Positions 45,778 to 54,537 of a stretch of DNA of 64,000 nt are shown piece by piece; positions within the stretch are counted from its first letter, which is position 1; every line of letters starts with the position of its first letter. The stretch is from Arthrobacter rhombi (GTDB lineage: Bacteria; Actinomycetota; Actinomycetes; Actinomycetales; Micrococcaceae), in assembly GCF_900163545.1 (NCBI RefSeq), contig NZ_FUHW01000032.1, positions 1 to 64,000 of the forward strand, in the 5' to 3' direction. The position numbers and the translations under genes are program-made. The notes under the pieces are model-generated. The model searched no databases. It was not told where the DNA came from and worked only from the letters and a program-made list of their open reading frames with translations.

Positions 45778-48700
45778 GAGTCCACCACCTGCAGATCGCC
45801 GCATTCGGGCCGTTCGCCGCGCGGCAGGATATCGACTTCGACGAACTCTCCGCGGCTGGCTTATTCCTGCTCAACGGTGAAACCGGTGCCGGCAAAACCA
45901 GTATCCTCGACGCGATTTGCTACGCACTGTATGCCGGGCTCCCGGGGGCACGGGAGGGCACCAAATCGCTGCGCAGCGATCATGCGGGACCAGCCGATGA
46001 GCCGGAGGTCGTCCTGGAATTCAGTACCGGCGGACGCCGCTTCGAGGTTCGTCGATCACCGGCCTGGCAGCGCCCTTCCAAACGCGGGACAGGGAAGACC
46101 ACCACGGCCCAGGCCCAGAGCCGGCTTCGCGAACTCGTGGAGGGCCAGTGGAAGGAAATTTCCACCCGCAACGACGAGGTCTCCGCCGAATTACGGGGGG
46201 TCATCGGCTTGGGCAAGGACGAATTCACCCGCGTCGCCATGTTGCCCCAGGGCGCTTTCGCCGCCTTCCTCCGCGCCAAGGACAAGGAACGCGAAGAGCT
46301 CCTCAAGAAACTCTTCGACACCGGTCTCTACGACAGCGTCGAAGCGCTGCTCGCCGAGGAACTCGCGACGGCTAGAACGGCAGCCGAAGAGGCCGAACGC
46401 GCCCGCAGTGAAGCCGTCGACCAGTTGATCGAAGACGCCACCGCATCCCTTTCCAACGACGACGGAGTCTCCCCGTTTGCCGCCGATACGGTCGATAGCG
46501 AAGAGGGTACGGCGCCCGACATGACGCCGGAAGAGCTCTCCAGCAAGGAACTGCTGACGCTACTGGAGACACGGTTGCAGGAAAGCACGGCACGTTCGAG
46601 CACCGAACGGACGGCGGCAGATGCCGCCGCGACGCAGGCCCGAACCGCCGCCAGCGAACTCGCTGCAGCCGCCGAACGCCACCGGGCGTTGGCCGAACTG
46701 GACCGGCTGCGCGCCACCCATGCCGAGAGCGGCGAGCGGATGGCTGCCGTGGCCGCCAAAGTGTCCTTGGATGAGCAGGCAGCGGCTCTTCAGCCCAGCG
46801 ACAAGGCACGACGCCGGGCAACACAAGCTGTCCAGGACGCCGACCAGGCGCTGGAATCCGTCCGCGAGGCCGCAGGCCGTGGGCTGGCCGCCGACTACCT
46901 GGCCGCGGCAGCGGAACCGGGCGTGCTCACCGAAACGGACGCCGCAACCGATGCTGGGCCGGCGGAGACCGAAGCTGCAGAACTGTCGCAACGCGCCGCC
47001 GAGGCCGCTTCGCGCATCACCGGCGACGCTGCCGTGCTGGAGGCTGCCCTGCCCGAAGAGCGCGAACTGAGCGAACACAACACTGAACTGGACAAATCCC
47101 AGGCTGACCTTGAACTGCGGAGGACGGCACAGGCCGAGAAACTGCGTGAACAAGAGGCGCTCGGGGACTCACTGCCGCGACTGCGGGAGGCAGCCGAAGC
47201 CCTCTCCGGGACGGCCGGCACGCTGCCGACGCTCACCGCCACACGGGACGACGCGGCGCACCGGGTGGCAGCCGTCGCGGCCCGCCAGGCCGCCGAAACC
47301 GCGGCAACCCAAGCCCATACTGTGTGGGCCCAGGCCAAGGACGAACAACTGGCAGGCCGTGAACGGCTGCTGGACCTGGGACGGACCCGGCTGGCCCAGG
47401 CGGCTGCGGCCTTGGCCCGGGAACTGGTTCCGGGGCAGGCCTGCCTGGTCTGTGGCTCGGCCGAGCACCCGGCTCCGGCCAGGGTAGCGGACGGTGAACT
47501 CGTCGAAGAAGAGGACGAGGAGAGCGCCCGTCAGCTGGCTGCCGCTGCCGATGCTGCCGAAACCGAGGCGGCCTCCCGGCTCCATGCAGCCCGCGAGGCA
47601 GCCTCCCGGGCCGCGGGGCAGGCGGGGGAGTCCACCGCCGAACAGGCCGACCAAGCCCTCGCCGATGCCAACCAAGCATTGGCGGAGGCTACCGAGTCCG
47701 CGGCGCAGGCCCAACGCGCCCGAACGGCGGTTGAAGAGGCCAGCGAAAAGTTTGAGCGCCTGCGCACGAACAACACCGCCGAAGCCACGGCACTGACCGT
47801 CTTGGCCGGAAGTATCGAACAGCTCGGCATACGAATCACCACCCTCGAATCCCGGCTGAAACGGCTGCGAGGCGAGGAAGGATCCTTACGGTCCCGCCAC
47901 GAACTGCTGGTGGGTGCCAGGGGACTGCTCGAGGAACTAGCCCGGGCAGCCCGTGCGCTCGACAGTGCCCGCCGTGCCGCCGACACGGCCACCGCTACCT
48001 GGGAAACCGAACGCCATGCTGCCGGGTTCCACGACGACGCCGCCTGGGCCGCGGCACTTCTGGACCCGGAGGCACGGGCCGGCGCACAGGCCCAGATCGC
48101 CGAACACACGGCCGAGGGCGTACGGATCGACACCCTGGCGGGAACCGAAGCCGTAGCCCGGGCCAAAACCGAGGTGGAAGAGGGGTTCTCGGTCCCTGGC
48201 CAGGAGGAACTGGCCGAAGCCCAGGCCACGGCCGCCGAAACGGCCACGGCACGTGACACGGTGCTCGAACGCGACGCCGTCCTGCGCTCCTATGCCTCAC
48301 GCTTCGGACGGCGCAGCGAACGCCTCCGTGAACTCGAGACCAGCCAAGGCGCCGTGCTGGAACGCTATGCGCGGGTGAAGTCGATGGCCGATATCGCCCG
48401 GGGGTTGGGGGAGAACCGGTTCAAGATGACCTTGTCCACCTACGTTTTGGCTGCCCGGCTGGAAGCCGTGGCGGCCGCCGCGACCGAACGCCTCCTGGTC
48501 ATGAGCGCCGAACGCTATTCGCTGGTCCACGACGACAGCCCCAAGGGCAACGCAAAATCCGGTCTGGGACTGCATGTGCTCGACGCCTGGACCGGCCAGC
48601 GCCGCGACACCCAGACGCTTTCCGGTGGGGAGTCCTTCATGGCCTCGTTGGCGTTGGCCCTGGGTTTGGCCGATGTCATCCAACAGCAGTCGGGAGGCAT

Positions 48701-48923
48701 CGACATCGAGACCCTTTTCGTTGACGAAGGGTTCGGTTCCCTCGACGAGGGGGCACTGGAGACGGTGATGGATGCCCTCGACGGGCTGCGTCGCGGTGGC
48801 CGGGTCGTCGGCCTCGTGAGCCACGTCGCCGAGATGAAACAACGTATCCCTGCCCAGTTGAGGGTCAGTAAGGAACGCACGGGTTCCACCACCGAAGTGG
48901 TTTTGGCCGACACGGTAGAATAG
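45774..48923 (+). CDS. sbcC: Exonuclease SbcCD subunit C
   Basis: Rad50/SMC-type ATPase partner of SbcD. The 1049-aa product has Walker A LNGETGAGKTSILDAI (about residue 35), long Ala/Glu-rich coiled coils on either side of the zinc hook CLVC (Cys557 and Cys560), the C-terminal signature LSGGESFMASLALALGLAD, and Walker B ETLFVDEGFGSLD. It begins inside the sbcD stop. Strong Ala/Glu bias makes large shadow frames on other strands. Confidence 0.96.
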   Translation: MRVHHLQIAAFGPFAARQDIDFDELSAAGLFLLNGETGAGKTSILDAICYALYAGLPGAREGTKSLRSDHAGPADEPEVVLEFSTGGRRFEVRRSPAWQRPSKRGTGKTTTAQAQSRLRELVEGQWKEISTRNDEVSAELRGVIGLGKDEFTRVAMLPQGAFAAFLRAKDKEREELLKKLFDTGLYDSVEALLAEELATARTAAEEAERARSEAVDQLIEDATASLSNDDGVSPFAADTVDSEEGTAPDMTPEELSSKELLTLLETRLQESTARSSTERTAADAAATQARTAASELAAAAERHRALAELDRLRATHAESGERMAAVAAKVSLDEQAAALQPSDKARRRATQAVQDADQALESVREAAGRGLAADYLAAAAEPGVLTETDAATDAGPAETEAAELSQRAAEAASRITGDAAVLEAALPEERELSEHNTELDKSQADLELRRTAQAEKLREQEALGDSLPRLREAAEALSGTAGTLPTLTATRDDAAHRVAAVAARQAAETAATQAHTVWAQAKDEQLAGRERLLDLGRTRLAQAAAALARELVPGQACLVCGSAEHPAPARVADGELVEEEDEESARQLAAAADAAETEAASRLHAAREAASRAAGQAGESTAEQADQALADANQALAEATESAAQAQRARTAVEEASEKFERLRTNNTAEATALTVLAGSIEQLGIRITTLESRLKRLRGEEGSLRSRHELLVGARGLLEELARAARALDSARRAADTATATWETERHAAGFHDDAAWAAALLDPEARAGAQAQIAEHTAEGVRIDTLAGTEAVARAKTEVEEGFSVPGQEELAEAQATAAETATARDTVLERDAVLRSYASRFGRRSERLRELETSQGAVLERYARVKSMADIARGLGENRFKMTLSTYVLAARLEAVAAAATERLLVMSAERYSLVHDDSPKGNAKSGLGLHVLDAWTGQRRDTQTLSGGESFMASLALALGLADVIQQQSGGIDIETLFVDEGFGSLDEGALETVMDALDGLRRGGRVVGLVSHVAEMKQRIPAQLRVSKERTGSTTEVVLADTVE

Positions 48924-48947
48924 GGAGCGCAAAGGGTAGGGCGCTCC
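48924..48947 (+). terminator. Weak hairpin after sbcC
   Basis: GGAGCGC and GCGCTCC form a 7-bp stem with a 10-nt loop right after the sbcC stop, without a U-tract. A TAGAAT box overlaps the sbcC end (48916-48921), so the hairpin could also lie in a leader for the next gene. Confidence 0.35.
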
Positions 48948-48980
48948 GGGTGGCTGGGACGGGCGCACCTTGGAGGACCC

Positions 48981-50282
48981 GTGAAATACATGAACACCGA
49001 TCCCTCGGCGCCCACCACGGGCGCGCACCCCGCCACTGAAACCACCCCCCGCTCTCGTGGTAGTTTCCGCAGCCTGCTGGAACTGGCCGGTCCGGGATTC
49101 TTCCCGCTGGCTTTCTTCGCCCGACTGCCTCTGGCCATGCTCACCATCGGCACCCTGACACTGATCAGCACCGCGACCGGATCCTATGCCAGCGGTGGGA
49201 TCGCTGCAGGGGCGGTAGGAGTTGGTTCGGCCATCGGTGCGCCGCTGATCGGTTACGCTGCGGACCGGTGGGGCCAACGGCCCGTCCTGCTCCCGGTGGC
49301 CTTGCTCCACGCACTCGTCGTTGCGGTGCTCATCCTGGCCGGCATCGGAATCATCGACTCCGAATCCCTGCTCCTGGTCATCGTGATCTCCTTCGCTGCC
49401 GGGGCCAGTTGTCCGCAAGTCGGCCCGCTGGCCCGCGTGCGTTGGATGGCCCTGACCCAGGGGCGCTCCCGGGGCCGACGGGAACTCGAAACAGCACTGA
49501 GCTACGAAAGCACCGTCGATGAACTGACCTTCGTGATGGGACCGGCGCTCGTCGGCGTGCTGGCCTCACTCGCGGCGCCCTGGTTACCGCTGGCCTTGGC
49601 CGCCGTCTTGACCGCGGTTCTGGTTCCGGCCTTCGCGGTCCACCCGACCTCCCACGCCATCGAACTGCAGGATTCCGGCGCCGAACCAGTCCCTGGATCC
49701 GGATGGATCCCGGCCCGCGTGGTGCGCGTGGGTCTGTGTGTACTGGGGATGACGGGGATGGGGACCCTCTTCGGTTCAGTCTCTGCCGGGGCCGTGTCCT
49801 ATGCGGGACTTTTCGGTCATGCCAGCGCCGGCGGACTGCTGTATGCCGCCTTGGGACTGACCTCGGCCATCGCCGCCCTGTCCGTCTCGCTGTGGCCACG
49901 TGGCTGGGCGCAACCGGTGCGCTGGGCGGCCTGTGCCTTGCTGCTGATTCCGCTGGCCCTGCTGCTGCAGGTTCCTGACACGATGGGCACCATGGTCGTG
50001 TTCCTGCTGCTGATCGGCCTACCGATCGGACCGATTCTGGTCACGATCTTTACCGTCGGAGGAGACGTGGCACCCATCGGCAGAATGGGCACCGTGATGA
50101 CGATGCTCGCCAGCGGGATTGTCGTCGGCACCGCGATCGGCAACGGTTTCGCCGGGGTACTGGCCGATGTGGTGGGGCCGCAGGGGGCGTTCCTGGTCGC
50201 GGCGGCTGCCGCCGTCGTCCTCTTTGGCTCGGGTGCAGGAACCTACGCGCTGGGACGGGTGCGGCGCACCGACAGCGTTTAG
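48981..50282 (+). CDS. MFS transporter
   Basis: A 433-aa major facilitator with about twelve helices and an atypical cytoplasmic loop 2-3 motif (LIGYAADRWGQRPVLLPVAL). The first ~30 residues are hydrophilic. GTG 48981 with GGAGGA 5-6 nt upstream is preferred over ATG 48990. Similar actinobacterial proteins are drug/sugar exporters, but the substrate is unknown. Convergent with the IclR gene, 22 nt apart. Confidence 0.88.
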   Translation: MKYMNTDPSAPTTGAHPATETTPRSRGSFRSLLELAGPGFFPLAFFARLPLAMLTIGTLTLISTATGSYASGGIAAGAVGVGSAIGAPLIGYAADRWGQRPVLLPVALLHALVVAVLILAGIGIIDSESLLLVIVISFAAGASCPQVGPLARVRWMALTQGRSRGRRELETALSYESTVDELTFVMGPALVGVLASLAAPWLPLALAAVLTAVLVPAFAVHPTSHAIELQDSGAEPVPGSGWIPARVVRVGLCVLGMTGMGTLFGSVSAGAVSYAGLFGHASAGGLLYAALGLTSAIAALSVSLWPRGWAQPVRWAACALLLIPLALLLQVPDTMGTMVVFLLLIGLPIGPILVTIFTVGGDVAPIGRMGTVMTMLASGIVVGTAIGNGFAGVLADVVGPQGAFLVAAAAAVVLFGSGAGTYALGRVRRTDSV

Positions 50283-50304
50283 CTGCCGGACCGGGCAACG
50301 ACGA

Positions 50305-51021
50305 TCAGCCCAGCGCCAGTTGGACCGTGGCCGCGGCGGTGGCCACGCGGTGGCCCACCGTATCGGCGTCCACCTCATGGGCCGCCGTGGCATAGACGAC
50401 AGCTAACGCGGCAGGGGTCTGGCCGGGAACGTGAAGGGCCGCAGCGATGGAGGAAACTCCAGGGATGACCTCATCCAGGCTCGTGGCATATCCTGCCCTC
50501 CGGGCGTCGTCGGCGGCCGCACGCCACGGATGTTTCGGTGCCACCGCCTCCCATTCGGCGCGCGAATGCGCCGACTGGATCGCGATGCCCGGGGCGCCAT
50601 GGGTTAACGGATGCCTCGAACCGGGACGCTGCATGACGGTGGCCGTGCTGTGTCGTGGTTCCACGGAGACCAAGGTGATGCAGTCCTCGTGGTCCCAGAC
50701 GGCCAAAAATGCCGTCATCCCCAATTCGTTGGCCAGTGAGGTCAGTTCCGGCAGGGCGGCGCTTTGCAGATCGCGCTGGACTCCACGGGCCAAGGACGCC
50801 AGCCCCGGAGCCCCCTCGAGGCGGCCGGTGCTATCTCGACGGACCAGGGCATGATCTTCCAGGGTGCGCAGGATCCGGTAGGCGATGGAGCGGTGGACGC
50901 CCAACTCGTCAGCGAGTTCGGCGATCGTGGGAGGCTCGGAACGATCGGTGATGATTTCCAGGGCGCGGAGCCCCCGCGACAGGGTTTGCGCCGGGGAACC
51001 GGCCGTGGAACTCTCTGACAC
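50305..51021 (-). CDS. IclR family transcriptional regulator
   Basis: A 238-aa regulator: N-terminal winged helix (GLRALEIITDRSEPPTIAEL, then LGVHRSIAYRILRTL) and C-terminal IclR effector domain (SRHPLTHGAPGIAIQSA, GYATSLDEVIPGVSSIAAAL). It begins with GTG 51021 and is divergent from the flavin reductase. Two matched GTTC-N7-GAAC repeats in the shared region are its probable operator. Its likely target is the divergent reductase, and perhaps aromatic catabolism. Confidence 0.9.
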   Translation of the reverse strand: MSESSTAGSPAQTLSRGLRALEIITDRSEPPTIAELADELGVHRSIAYRILRTLEDHALVRRDSTGRLEGAPGLASLARGVQRDLQSAALPELTSLANELGMTAFLAVWDHEDCITLVSVEPRHSTATVMQRPGSRHPLTHGAPGIAIQSAHSRAEWEAVAPKHPWRAAADDARRAGYATSLDEVIPGVSSIAAALHVPGQTPAALAVVYATAAHEVDADTVGHRVATAAATVQLALG

Positions 51022-51093
51022 GGGTACCGCCTTTTCTGAGGGGCGGGGCGCGACCTCTTGTGCGCCGCAGGGGCCCGGGATACGTTTGAAGTA

Positions 51094-51128
51094 GTTCTCT
51101 CATAGAACTGGAAGTTCGAATATAGAAC
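51094..51128. promoter_or_regulatory. Twin IclR-type operators
   Basis: GTTCTCTCATAGAAC (51094-51108) and GTTCGAATATAGAAC (51114-51128) share the pattern GTTC-N7-GAAC and start exactly 20 bp apart, two helical turns. They lie between the divergent IclR and flavin reductase genes. Confidence 0.7.
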
Positions 51129-51179
51129 ACCTGTGGTCGTGAAGGCAAGGTCCTGATCGCTGACGACGGAGGCTCGGAC

Positions 51180-51719
51180 ATGGACGTGGACCCGCAGGGC
51201 GAAGTAGCCGAAGGCGGCCTACCGCACCGGATCGAGACCACCGACCCGCGGCACTTCAGGGGCAGCCTGGGGCGCTTTGCCACCGGCGTGACCATCGTGA
51301 CCTTCGATGGATCCACTAAACGCCACGGGATCACGGTGAACTCCTTCACCTCCGTGTCCATGGACCCCGCGCTGGTGCTGGTGAGTATCGCCCGCAGCAC
51401 CCGCGCCCACGACGAGCTCGCTGACCGGCCCTTCACGGTGAACATCCTCGGCGCCGAACAACAGGCCTTGGCCCTGCACTTTGCCGGCAAGCCGGGACCG
51501 GACCCCGTTTGGGTCGAAGGCGAAACAGCGCCACGCCTCGCCGGCGTGCTGGCACATTTCTCCTGCGACCCCTGGGCCGCCTACGGCGGCGGGGACCACA
51601 CCCTGTATCTGGGGGAGGTGAAGGACTTCAACTACCGCACCGGCGATGCGTTGGCCTTCGCCAATAGCGCCTTCACCACCATTCCGGGAAGCCAACTCGG
51701 GGTCGAAGAACTGCTCTAA
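51180..51719 (+). CDS. Flavin reductase-like protein (HpaC type)
   Basis: A 179-aa FMN-binding split-barrel protein. Motifs: LGRFATGVTIVTF, GITVNSFTSVSMDPALVLVS, and a final GDHTLYLGEVKDF with the conserved His. Such reductases supply reduced flavin to two-component monooxygenases such as HpaB. No oxygenase component is in the window, so its partner must be elsewhere. GGAGG lies about 8 nt before the ATG. Presumed target of the divergent IclR. Confidence 0.9.
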   Translation: MDVDPQGEVAEGGLPHRIETTDPRHFRGSLGRFATGVTIVTFDGSTKRHGITVNSFTSVSMDPALVLVSIARSTRAHDELADRPFTVNILGAEQQALALHFAGKPGPDPVWVEGETAPRLAGVLAHFSCDPWAAYGGGDHTLYLGEVKDFNYRTGDALAFANSAFTTIPGSQLGVEELL

Positions 51720-51806
51720 GCCGTGCCGTCGTCATCTGGGCGAAATATGGGAAATGTTGACGAGAAATTGACGAACATATCGGTTACGATGAGATAGATC
51801 ACACTT

Positions 51807-51824
51807 ACCGTCCGTTCGGTCGGT
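51807..51824. promoter_or_regulatory. TetR/PaaR-type operator before the MHS transporter
   Basis: ACCGTCCGTTCGGTCGGT is an 18-bp inverted repeat of the form ACCG-n-CCG-nn-CGG-n-CGGT, close to operators of PaaR-like TetR repressors of aromatic degradation. It lies just after a TTGACG -35-like box (51768-51773) and within about 20 bp of the expected transcription start. No TetR gene is adjacent. Confidence 0.6.
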
Positions 51825-51864
51825 TATGCACCTAGCGCAGAGAGCGCAGAACACTGGAGTTCGC

Positions 51865-53196
51865 ATGTCCCTGTCAGCAGCAGCACCCACTGCAGCCACC
51901 CGGCGCGAGGAACGCAAGGTCCTGGCCGGAACCCTCGTCGGAACCACCATCGAATGGTACGACTTCTTCATCTACGCACAGGCCGCCGGTCTCGTCCTCG
52001 GTCCGTTGTTCTTCGCCCCGCTGGGGGAAACCGGTGCACAGCTGGCCTCCTGGGCCTCCATCGGCATCTCGTTCCTGTTCCGCCCGCTGGGCGCCATCGT
52101 CGCAGGCCATCTGGGCGACAAACTCGGTCGCAAGAAGATGCTGGTCTTCACCCTGATCATGATGGGGCTGGCCACGTCGCTGATCGGCGTACTGCCCACC
52201 CACGCACAGATCGGCGGATGGGCCGCCATCCTGCTGATCCTGCTGCGCGTCTTGCAGGGCTTCTCGGCAGGTGGCGAATGGGGCGGAGCCGCCCTGATGT
52301 CGGTTGAGCACGCACCGGATCACCGCCGCGGGTTCTTCGGCGCCTACCCGCAGATCGGTGTCCCCTGCGGCATGATCCTGGCGACCGGCACCATCTGGCT
52401 GTTGACCACCCTCATTGGTGAGCAAGAGTTCCTTTCCTGGGGCTGGCGCGTTCCGTTCCTGTTCTCGATCGTGCTGATCATCGTCGGCTACGTCATCCGC
52501 CGTTCGGTGGAGGAGTCCCCGGTCTTCGCTGCCTTGCAGGAGCGCAAGAAGGAGTCATCGGCACCGCTGAAGACGCTGTTCAAGCACAACACCCGTGAAG
52601 TGGTCCTCACCGCGCTGATCTTCATCGCCAACAACGCCGCCGGCTACCTGCTCATCGCCTTCTTCGCCACCTACGCGTCCAAGACGTTGGGGATGGACCG
52701 TGGCCCCGTGTTGCTGGCCACGGCGTTGGCCTCCTTCGGTTGGCTGATCTTCACCATGTATGGGGGCATCCTCTCCGACAAGATCGGCCGGGTGCGCACC
52801 TTCCAGCTCGGCTACATCCTGGTGGCCCTCTGGGCGGTACCGATGTGGTTCCTCATTGATACAGCCAACATCTACTGGTACTTCGTGGCGCTGTTCGTTC
52901 TGACCATCGGACTGGGCTTGTCCTACGGCCCGCAGTCGGCACTCTATGCCGAGATGTTCCCCGCCAGGGTTCGCTACTCAGGGGTCTCCATCGGCTACGC
53001 ACTCGGTGCGATCCTCGGTGGTGCCTTCGCCCCGCTGATCGCGGCGCTGCTGCTGGAGAAGACCGGGCATTCCTGGAGCATCGGGATCTATGTGGTGGTC
53101 ATCTCGATCATCTCCTTGATCGCCGTCTCCATGGTGAAGGAAACCCGCGGGGTCGACCTGATGGTTGAACACCACGTGGACTACGTCGAGAAGTAG
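51865..53196 (+). CDS. MFS transporter, metabolite:H+ symporter family
   Basis: A 443-aa twelve-helix transporter of the MHS group. It opens with TIEWYDFFIYAQAAGLVLGP, the MHS signature, and has the loop GHLGDKLGRKKMLVFTLIMM and GGEWGGAALMSVEHAP. The ATG at 51865 with CTGGAG upstream is preferred to an earlier ATG at 51826, which falls next to the operator. Its placement between an IclR-controlled flavin reductase and the hpa genes suggests uptake of an aromatic or organic acid; this is inference. Confidence 0.9.
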   Translation: MSLSAAAPTAATRREERKVLAGTLVGTTIEWYDFFIYAQAAGLVLGPLFFAPLGETGAQLASWASIGISFLFRPLGAIVAGHLGDKLGRKKMLVFTLIMMGLATSLIGVLPTHAQIGGWAAILLILLRVLQGFSAGGEWGGAALMSVEHAPDHRRGFFGAYPQIGVPCGMILATGTIWLLTTLIGEQEFLSWGWRVPFLFSIVLIIVGYVIRRSVEESPVFAALQERKKESSAPLKTLFKHNTREVVLTALIFIANNAAGYLLIAFFATYASKTLGMDRGPVLLATALASFGWLIFTMYGGILSDKIGRVRTFQLGYILVALWAVPMWFLIDTANIYWYFVALFVLTIGLGLSYGPQSALYAEMFPARVRYSGVSIGYALGAILGGAFAPLIAALLLEKTGHSWSIGIYVVVISIISLIAVSMVKETRGVDLMVEHHVDYVEK

Positions 53197-53212
53197 AAAC
53201 GCCGAGGACGAC

Positions 53213-53260
53213 GACGGCCGCCCCACCTTCCGGATTCACTTCGGGGGTGGGGCGGCCGTC
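53213..53260. terminator. Strong terminator hairpin after the MHS transporter
   Basis: GACGGCCGCCCCACC (53213-53227) pairs perfectly with GGTGGGGCGGCCGTC (53246-53260) over an 18-nt loop. The 15-bp GC stem has no U-tract but should stop or stabilise the transporter transcript. Confidence 0.75.
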
Positions 53261-53330
53261 CTCGTGGGGGAGGGGTGTCATTTCGGCCATGGCAGGATGT
53301 AACCCACGAGCAACCAAGAGGGGGATTCCA

Positions 53331-53585
53331 ATGGACCCGATGCGGGAAGTGCGGCTGGATGATGTCCGTGAGTCGGGCCCCGTCGAGCCCGGAGGTATCC
53401 GGAGGCCCCAATGGCGCCATCAGCTGTGGTGGGCCCTCGTCTTCACCGCGGTGGCCATCGCGCTGGTCGGCCCCGAGGCGTTGTTCTGGATGTTCCTCAT
53501 TGCCGGAGTCGTGGGCACTATGACCGTCGAGCTCGTCAGATGGCGAAGGCGTCGAGCCACGGTGCGTGGCCTAGCCGCCCAGTAG
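53331..53585 (+). CDS. Small two-helix membrane protein
   Basis: An 84-aa protein opening MDPMREVRLDDVRESG, with two transmembrane helices (about 32-48, LWWALVFTAVAIALVG, and 50-66, LFWMFLIAGVVGTM) and a basic tail (RWRRRRATVRGL). GAGGGGGAT precedes the ATG. Homology is not recognised. Its 3' end overlaps the convergent phosphoribosyltransferase gene by 15 nt. Confidence 0.65.
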   Translation: MDPMREVRLDDVRESGPVEPGGIRRPQWRHQLWWALVFTAVAIALVGPEALFWMFLIAGVVGTMTVELVRWRRRRATVRGLAAQ

Positions 53586-54242
53586 GCGCAGCACGTCCTC
53601 GTCGCTGACCTGGGCGAAGTTGGCATAGAACTCACCGACCGCACCGAATTCTTCCGGCTGCAGCGGGCACACTAGTTCGTCGGCTACCGCTGCCAGTTGT
53701 GCGCACACCTCGGGTGGGCCCACCGGGGAAGCGACGATCACGCGGTTGGGGTTTCCTTGGCGGATGACCTTGATGGCCGCGAGCATTGACGCCCCGGTAG
53801 CCAGACCGTCATCGCACAGGATGACGTCTTGTTCGCCGACATCGATGCCGCGCCGGCGTAGATAGGAGAGCTGGCGGCGTCGTAGTTCCCTGGATTCGCG
53901 GTCCCGGACTTCATCCAGGGCGGCCTTGCTGCGTGTTTCCGGGGGAAGGGTGGCCAGAACCTCGTTCATCAGTACTTCGGCTTGATCCGGTCCGTGGGCG
54001 GCCAAGGCGCCGAAAGCGAGTTCCTTCTGGCCGGGGACGCCGAGCTTGCGCACAACCAGCGCGTCGAAGGGGGCATCGAGGATGCGGGCCACGGCCGCCG
54101 CAATCGGTACACCGCCACGGGCCAGGCCCAGCACGACGACGGAGTCAGATTGGTCTCGGTAGGTGTCCAGATGGCTGGCCAGATGGCGGCCTGCGTAGTC
54201 CCGGTCCGAAAAGGGACGGGCGTCTGATCGAAAGAGTCCCAT
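53571..54242 (-). CDS. Phosphoribosyltransferase domain protein
   Basis: A 223-aa type I PRTase-fold protein with the PRPP loop VILCDDGLATGASMLAAIKV (about residues 118-137) and the N-terminal VVLGLARGGVPIAAAVA. Such stand-alone PRTases often sit with dienelactone hydrolases in actinobacteria; the natural base is not known. The 295 bp upstream to the XRE gene hold no gene I can support. Confidence 0.88.
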   Translation of the reverse strand: MGLFRSDARPFSDRDYAGRHLASHLDTYRDQSDSVVVLGLARGGVPIAAAVARILDAPFDALVVRKLGVPGQKELAFGALAAHGPDQAEVLMNEVLATLPPETRSKAALDEVRDRESRELRRRQLSYLRRRGIDVGEQDVILCDDGLATGASMLAAIKVIRQGNPNRVIVASPVGPPEVCAQLAAVADELVCPLQPEEFGAVGEFYANFAQVSDEDVLRLLGG

Positions 54243-54508
54243 GCCCTATTGTCGCCCGGAAGTTCTAGGGTGACCAGTCTCGGGCGTGGCGTCGAAACCG
54301 ACTGCCCGATGGTCCGGGCTCCCGTGGGAGCGCTGCTCAGCCTGGGCAACGCCCCGGGCCTGATCGCGGTGCCAGCCGGTCAGTCCCACCCATAGCGGTT
54401 TGACCTGATTCGGTTCTGAATGCTCTGAAGCATCCGGAGGTTTTGCTGTGCGGCAACGTATGGCCACCTTCGGAGACATCCCGGAAGAGTCAACGCGAGG
54501 TATACGTC

Positions 54509-54528
54509 ATGTCACCAGTTGGTGACAT
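54509..54528. promoter_or_regulatory. Autoregulatory operator of the XRE gene
   Basis: ATGTCACC-AGTT-GGTGACAT: a perfect 8-bp inverted repeat with a 4-nt centre, 9 nt before the antitoxin start and abutting a TATACG -10-like box (54501-54506). This is the expected site for XRE antitoxin repression of its own operon. Confidence 0.7.
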
Positions 54529-54537
54529 CATGGAGGC

